Positions 61,222-64,000 of a DNA stretch of 64,000 nucleotides are shown here, piece after piece. Position numbers and translations under genes: made by a program. Within the stretch, counting starts at the first letter, position 1, and every line of letters begins with the position of its first letter. The DNA is from Atopsyche davidsoni. Taxonomy: Eukaryota > Arthropoda > Insecta > Trichoptera > Hydrobiosidae. Under the pieces are notes generated by a model, which ran no database searches, had not been told where the DNA came from, and saw nothing but the letters and a program-made list of their open reading frames with translations. Location of the stretch: NCBI GenBank assembly GCA_022113835.1, contig JAILWY010000018.1, forward strand, positions 16,198,501-16,262,500. Reading direction: 5' to 3'.

Positions 61222-62055
61222 ATGATGGAGCTAGTCACTCCACATTTGAAAACGGTGTTAAAGACTTACCAGCACAGTGCCACTAAGAGCTTGCAGGGTC
61301 CGGGGTTGACGTTGTCATCGACGAAAAATTTCGATTTGAAAGAATCGCCCACGCCGCCATTTGCCGTTCAGCATCAACCGATCCTCTCGGCGCCGGATCC
61401 CGTCAGGGGCGAGCGCTGCGAGACTCTCCTGGAAGACGAGGCCATCTCCTGCTTCGTTGTCGGGGGAGAAAAGCGACTGTGCTTGCCGCAGATTCTGACG
61501 AGCGTTCTGACCGATTTCAGTCTAGATCAGATCAATCGTATCTGCGATGAGCTTCAGATCTATTGTTCGAGATGCACACCTGAGCAACTCAACGAATTGA
61601 AAGTGACAGGCATCCTCCCGAAGAATGCTCCTTCGTGCGGGTTGATAACGAAAACTGACGCCGAGCGCCTCTGCAGTGCACTGCTCCATCGATCCTCGAG
61701 ACCCGTGCTGCGGGCTCCCAAAGGGTCACTGCAGTTCAAGGTGTATCACGAATGTTTCGGAAAGTGTAAAGGAATTTGCATACCAGAGCTCTACACGGAG
61801 AAAGAAGCGGGCTGCATCGAATGTCTCGAATGCAAAGGACTCTTTTCTCCGCAGAAGTTTGTATGTCATGTGCACAGAGAGTTGGAAAATCGCACTTGTC
61901 ATTGGGGGTTCGACTCGAGCAACTGGCGAGCTTACTTGCTGGTGACAAAGGATCAACCAGATCACGATAAGTTATCAAAAATATTGGATGAGTTAAAAGA
62001 ACAACACGATCGTCCCCAAAGCCGTTCTGCCGAAACAACCCTTAAGCACAAACAG
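61222..62055 (+). CDS. Snoo: Ski/Sno transcriptional corepressor, first coding exon (gene truncated by window)
   Basis: Ski/SnoN proteins bind Smads and recruit corepressors to modulate TGF-beta/Activin/BMP output. The exon encodes 278 residues and ends in phase 0 at a donor (AAACAG|GTTTGG). Residues about 66-156 form the Dachshund-homology domain: [40 protein letters not shown], then [10 protein letters not shown] and [18 protein letters not shown]. Residues about 167-245 form the Smad4-binding SAND-like zinc domain: [48 protein letters not shown] and [13 protein letters not shown], with Cys/His zinc ligands in place. The C-terminal coiled coil must lie in exons beyond the right edge. The start is Met1 or Met2 (tandem ATG). 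Whether it is the Sno or Ski lineage cannot be told; flies have one gene, Snoo. Confidence 0.93.
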
Positions 62056-64000
62056 GTTTGGCATTCACTGTTATTTCTTGTTTTTTTTTTTATTGTTGTC
62101 GCATAATTTGATATTTACAACCAATACTATTATTTACGTTAGTTATATTTTTAAAATAACGAAAAAATGTAATTCCTATTTATTACAATACGAAATAACA
62201 AAGTCAGTGGTGGTTGCAATTCAATAGGTCTGTTGTAGAACATAAATAGTTAATAAATAAATGTCAATACTTGGATATTATACAATAGTAAGGAATTCAA
62301 ATTTAGTATTAGTGTAATTGTAATTTAGTAAATAATGCAAAGTTTTCAATATTAATAAAATTTAAAGTGATGAAAAATATTCTATTCAATATATAGAGTC
62401 TGGTGGACTACACAAATAAGATAAATGTTATTTTTATAGATGAACTTGCCCATTAATCAGGATTTTGAGTTCAAATTAATCTTAAAAGCATTAGTTTTGC
62501 GAACCCTTAAGATTATTAATATATAATATATTTTAGATTTAGTATATTATGGAGTTTGACATTTAGCCCAACCTTCAAAATAATGATTTTTAATAAAAAA
62601 ATTCTCTTAATTATGATTTTTTTGACATATTGTCTCTTTGCGATGATAGATCTAATCTACATCTACATTTTAAGGCATTTTATTGAAATTTGCGTTATTT
62701 AAACAATTTTAAGTATCAACTTTTACCAGCTACAAAATGGGATAATATAATAAATTATGAGATTGGTTAAAATTCAATAATTATGCACTGTTGCGTCCTT
62801 ACCTGTTGTATATGATAAAATGATTAACTAAATTTTCAAAAACAGTTAAATATATTATTTTCAATGAAAATACAAATTAAGTTAATATAAACAATGTACT
62901 ATTCCTTCCTACTAATATATCACACCAATGCTAGAAAACGGAAACGTTTTTATTCCAAAATTAAACATATGACAATGTGTTTTAAAAGAAAGAAAACATT
63001 GTTTTTAAGCTCAATTTAATAGATTTTTTAAATTGAAAATGATAGATAGTATTTAATAAATTTTAAATCTTAAAATCTTATTTAAAAATCATTACTAATC
63101 ATAATGCGTCCTTCAATTAATTTTCTCTTTCCATCTTCAATATATAAAAACGTCATAAAGATATATAGAAAATATGAATGTCATAAAGATATATAAAAGC
63201 AAAATCTATTTTGTGGTATTCTATCTATTAGATTTTTTTCTTTAATGAATTCTATCGTTTTTGTAATCTAATGGCATTGAAATAGATCAATAATTTCTAT
63301 TCATAACTTTTATTTTAACACATTTTTGTTTTTTAATTTATCACTTTATAGTGTAGGGTGACAATCAAAAATATTTTTAATAATTGTTATGGGGTTCTGT
63401 TATATGTAATAAAGAGATTCCGAAAAATGGATCTTCCAAGTTTGTAGTAGATTTGAAAAAACTAGGATAACCAAGAGACAGCCATGAAAGTTATGTCCAT
63501 CTAGAATCACAAGAATCCTTCACTTTTTTTAAATTAAATAAACTGCTATTTTGATAAGTCAGCCATTTTTTATATCCAAAATCAACGCATTGATTTTATT
63601 ATTAAAAAAATATCAGGAATGTAAATAAAGCTCTTTCTTAAACGATCTGGTGCTAATGAAACACATTTGCTAGCAGCCATTTTTATTAAAAAGGATTCTT
63701 AGATAAATGGAAACAAAAGTCTACATTCAGGACTTTGCATATGTTTTCAGTTCTACCATGACATTAAAATGGTCGAAAGATGACCTGTTCTGACAAGTTA
63801 AAAATAAAACTTACGCATACTATAAATATTATTTGACAAATAATTATTTTTTCGTTTTCTTTTTTCTATGTAACTTAAATCACAATATAGGAACCAAATA
63901 ACATTGAAATCATATTTATTATTAAAAAAATGCATCTTTAACATAGTATAAAGTAGAATTCATTCATGATAATATAACTCATCGGTACAGATAACATGTA
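62056..64000 (+). other. Ski/Sno intron, cut by the window end
   Basis: AT-rich sequence after the Ski/Sno donor with no further exon recognised. A near-perfect direct repeat of about 26-30 bases (GTCATAAAGATATATA units) lies at about 63150-63200. Confidence 0.5.

Overview
This is a window of animal nuclear DNA, almost certainly from an insect. The background is AT-rich, genes are split by short GT-AG introns, a decayed mariner transposon is present, and the gene set includes an insect-type Slob pseudokinase, the bHLH factor net/ATOH8, WTAP (fl(2)d) and a Ski/Sno corepressor. The gene compactness and repeat style would suit a moth or butterfly, but nothing here fixes the order. I rebuilt exon structures by hand; for every named multi-exon gene with a complete CDS the intron phases close.

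Layout, left to right. (1) 1-3.8 kb: a GC-rich promoter-like block at the left edge, then AT-rich DNA with one copy of a dispersed repeat. (2) 3.8-7.7 kb: LAMTOR3 (+) and glyoxylate/hydroxypyruvate reductase (-), convergent. (3) 9.8-24.3 kb: three RNA-metabolism genes, WTAP (+), UTP14 (+) and LSM3 (-). A dead mariner element lies antisense inside the 6.2 kb first intron of WTAP. (4) 24.3-44.3 kb: a gene-poor, developmentally styled domain around a net/ATOH8-type bHLH gene. Its certain exon is at 38.3-39.0 kb and a plausible first exon lies in a CpG-rich island at 27.1 kb. The intervening 11 kb holds GC-rich patches, a striking concentration of CAGGTG/CACCTG E-boxes, G-quadruplex-prone minisatellites and two copies of a roughly 300 bp dispersed repeat. 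(5) 44.3-56.1 kb: a mitochondrial oxoglutarate/malate-type carrier (+), a ten-exon Slob-type pseudokinase (-), a small unidentified membrane-protein candidate (-) and sepiapterin reductase (-). (6) 56-64 kb: repeat-rich DNA with hairpin elements and a 126 bp (TA)n tract, then the first coding exon of Ski/Sno (+), whose gene runs off the right edge.

The genes are mostly unrelated housekeeping loci: mTORC1 scaffold, glyoxylate metabolism, m6A writer/splicing, small-subunit processome, U6 snRNP, mitochondrial transport and pterin synthesis. Two regulatory genes (net and Ski/Sno) carry large non-coding flanks. I found no CRISPR array, operon, tRNA, rRNA or viral insertion, and no clearly new multi-gene system. 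The observations most worth checking are the E-box cluster in the presumed net intron, the palindromic hairpin repeat family at 57.8-59.9 kb, the small membrane-protein gene with a LIR-like tail, and the ambiguous first exon of net.
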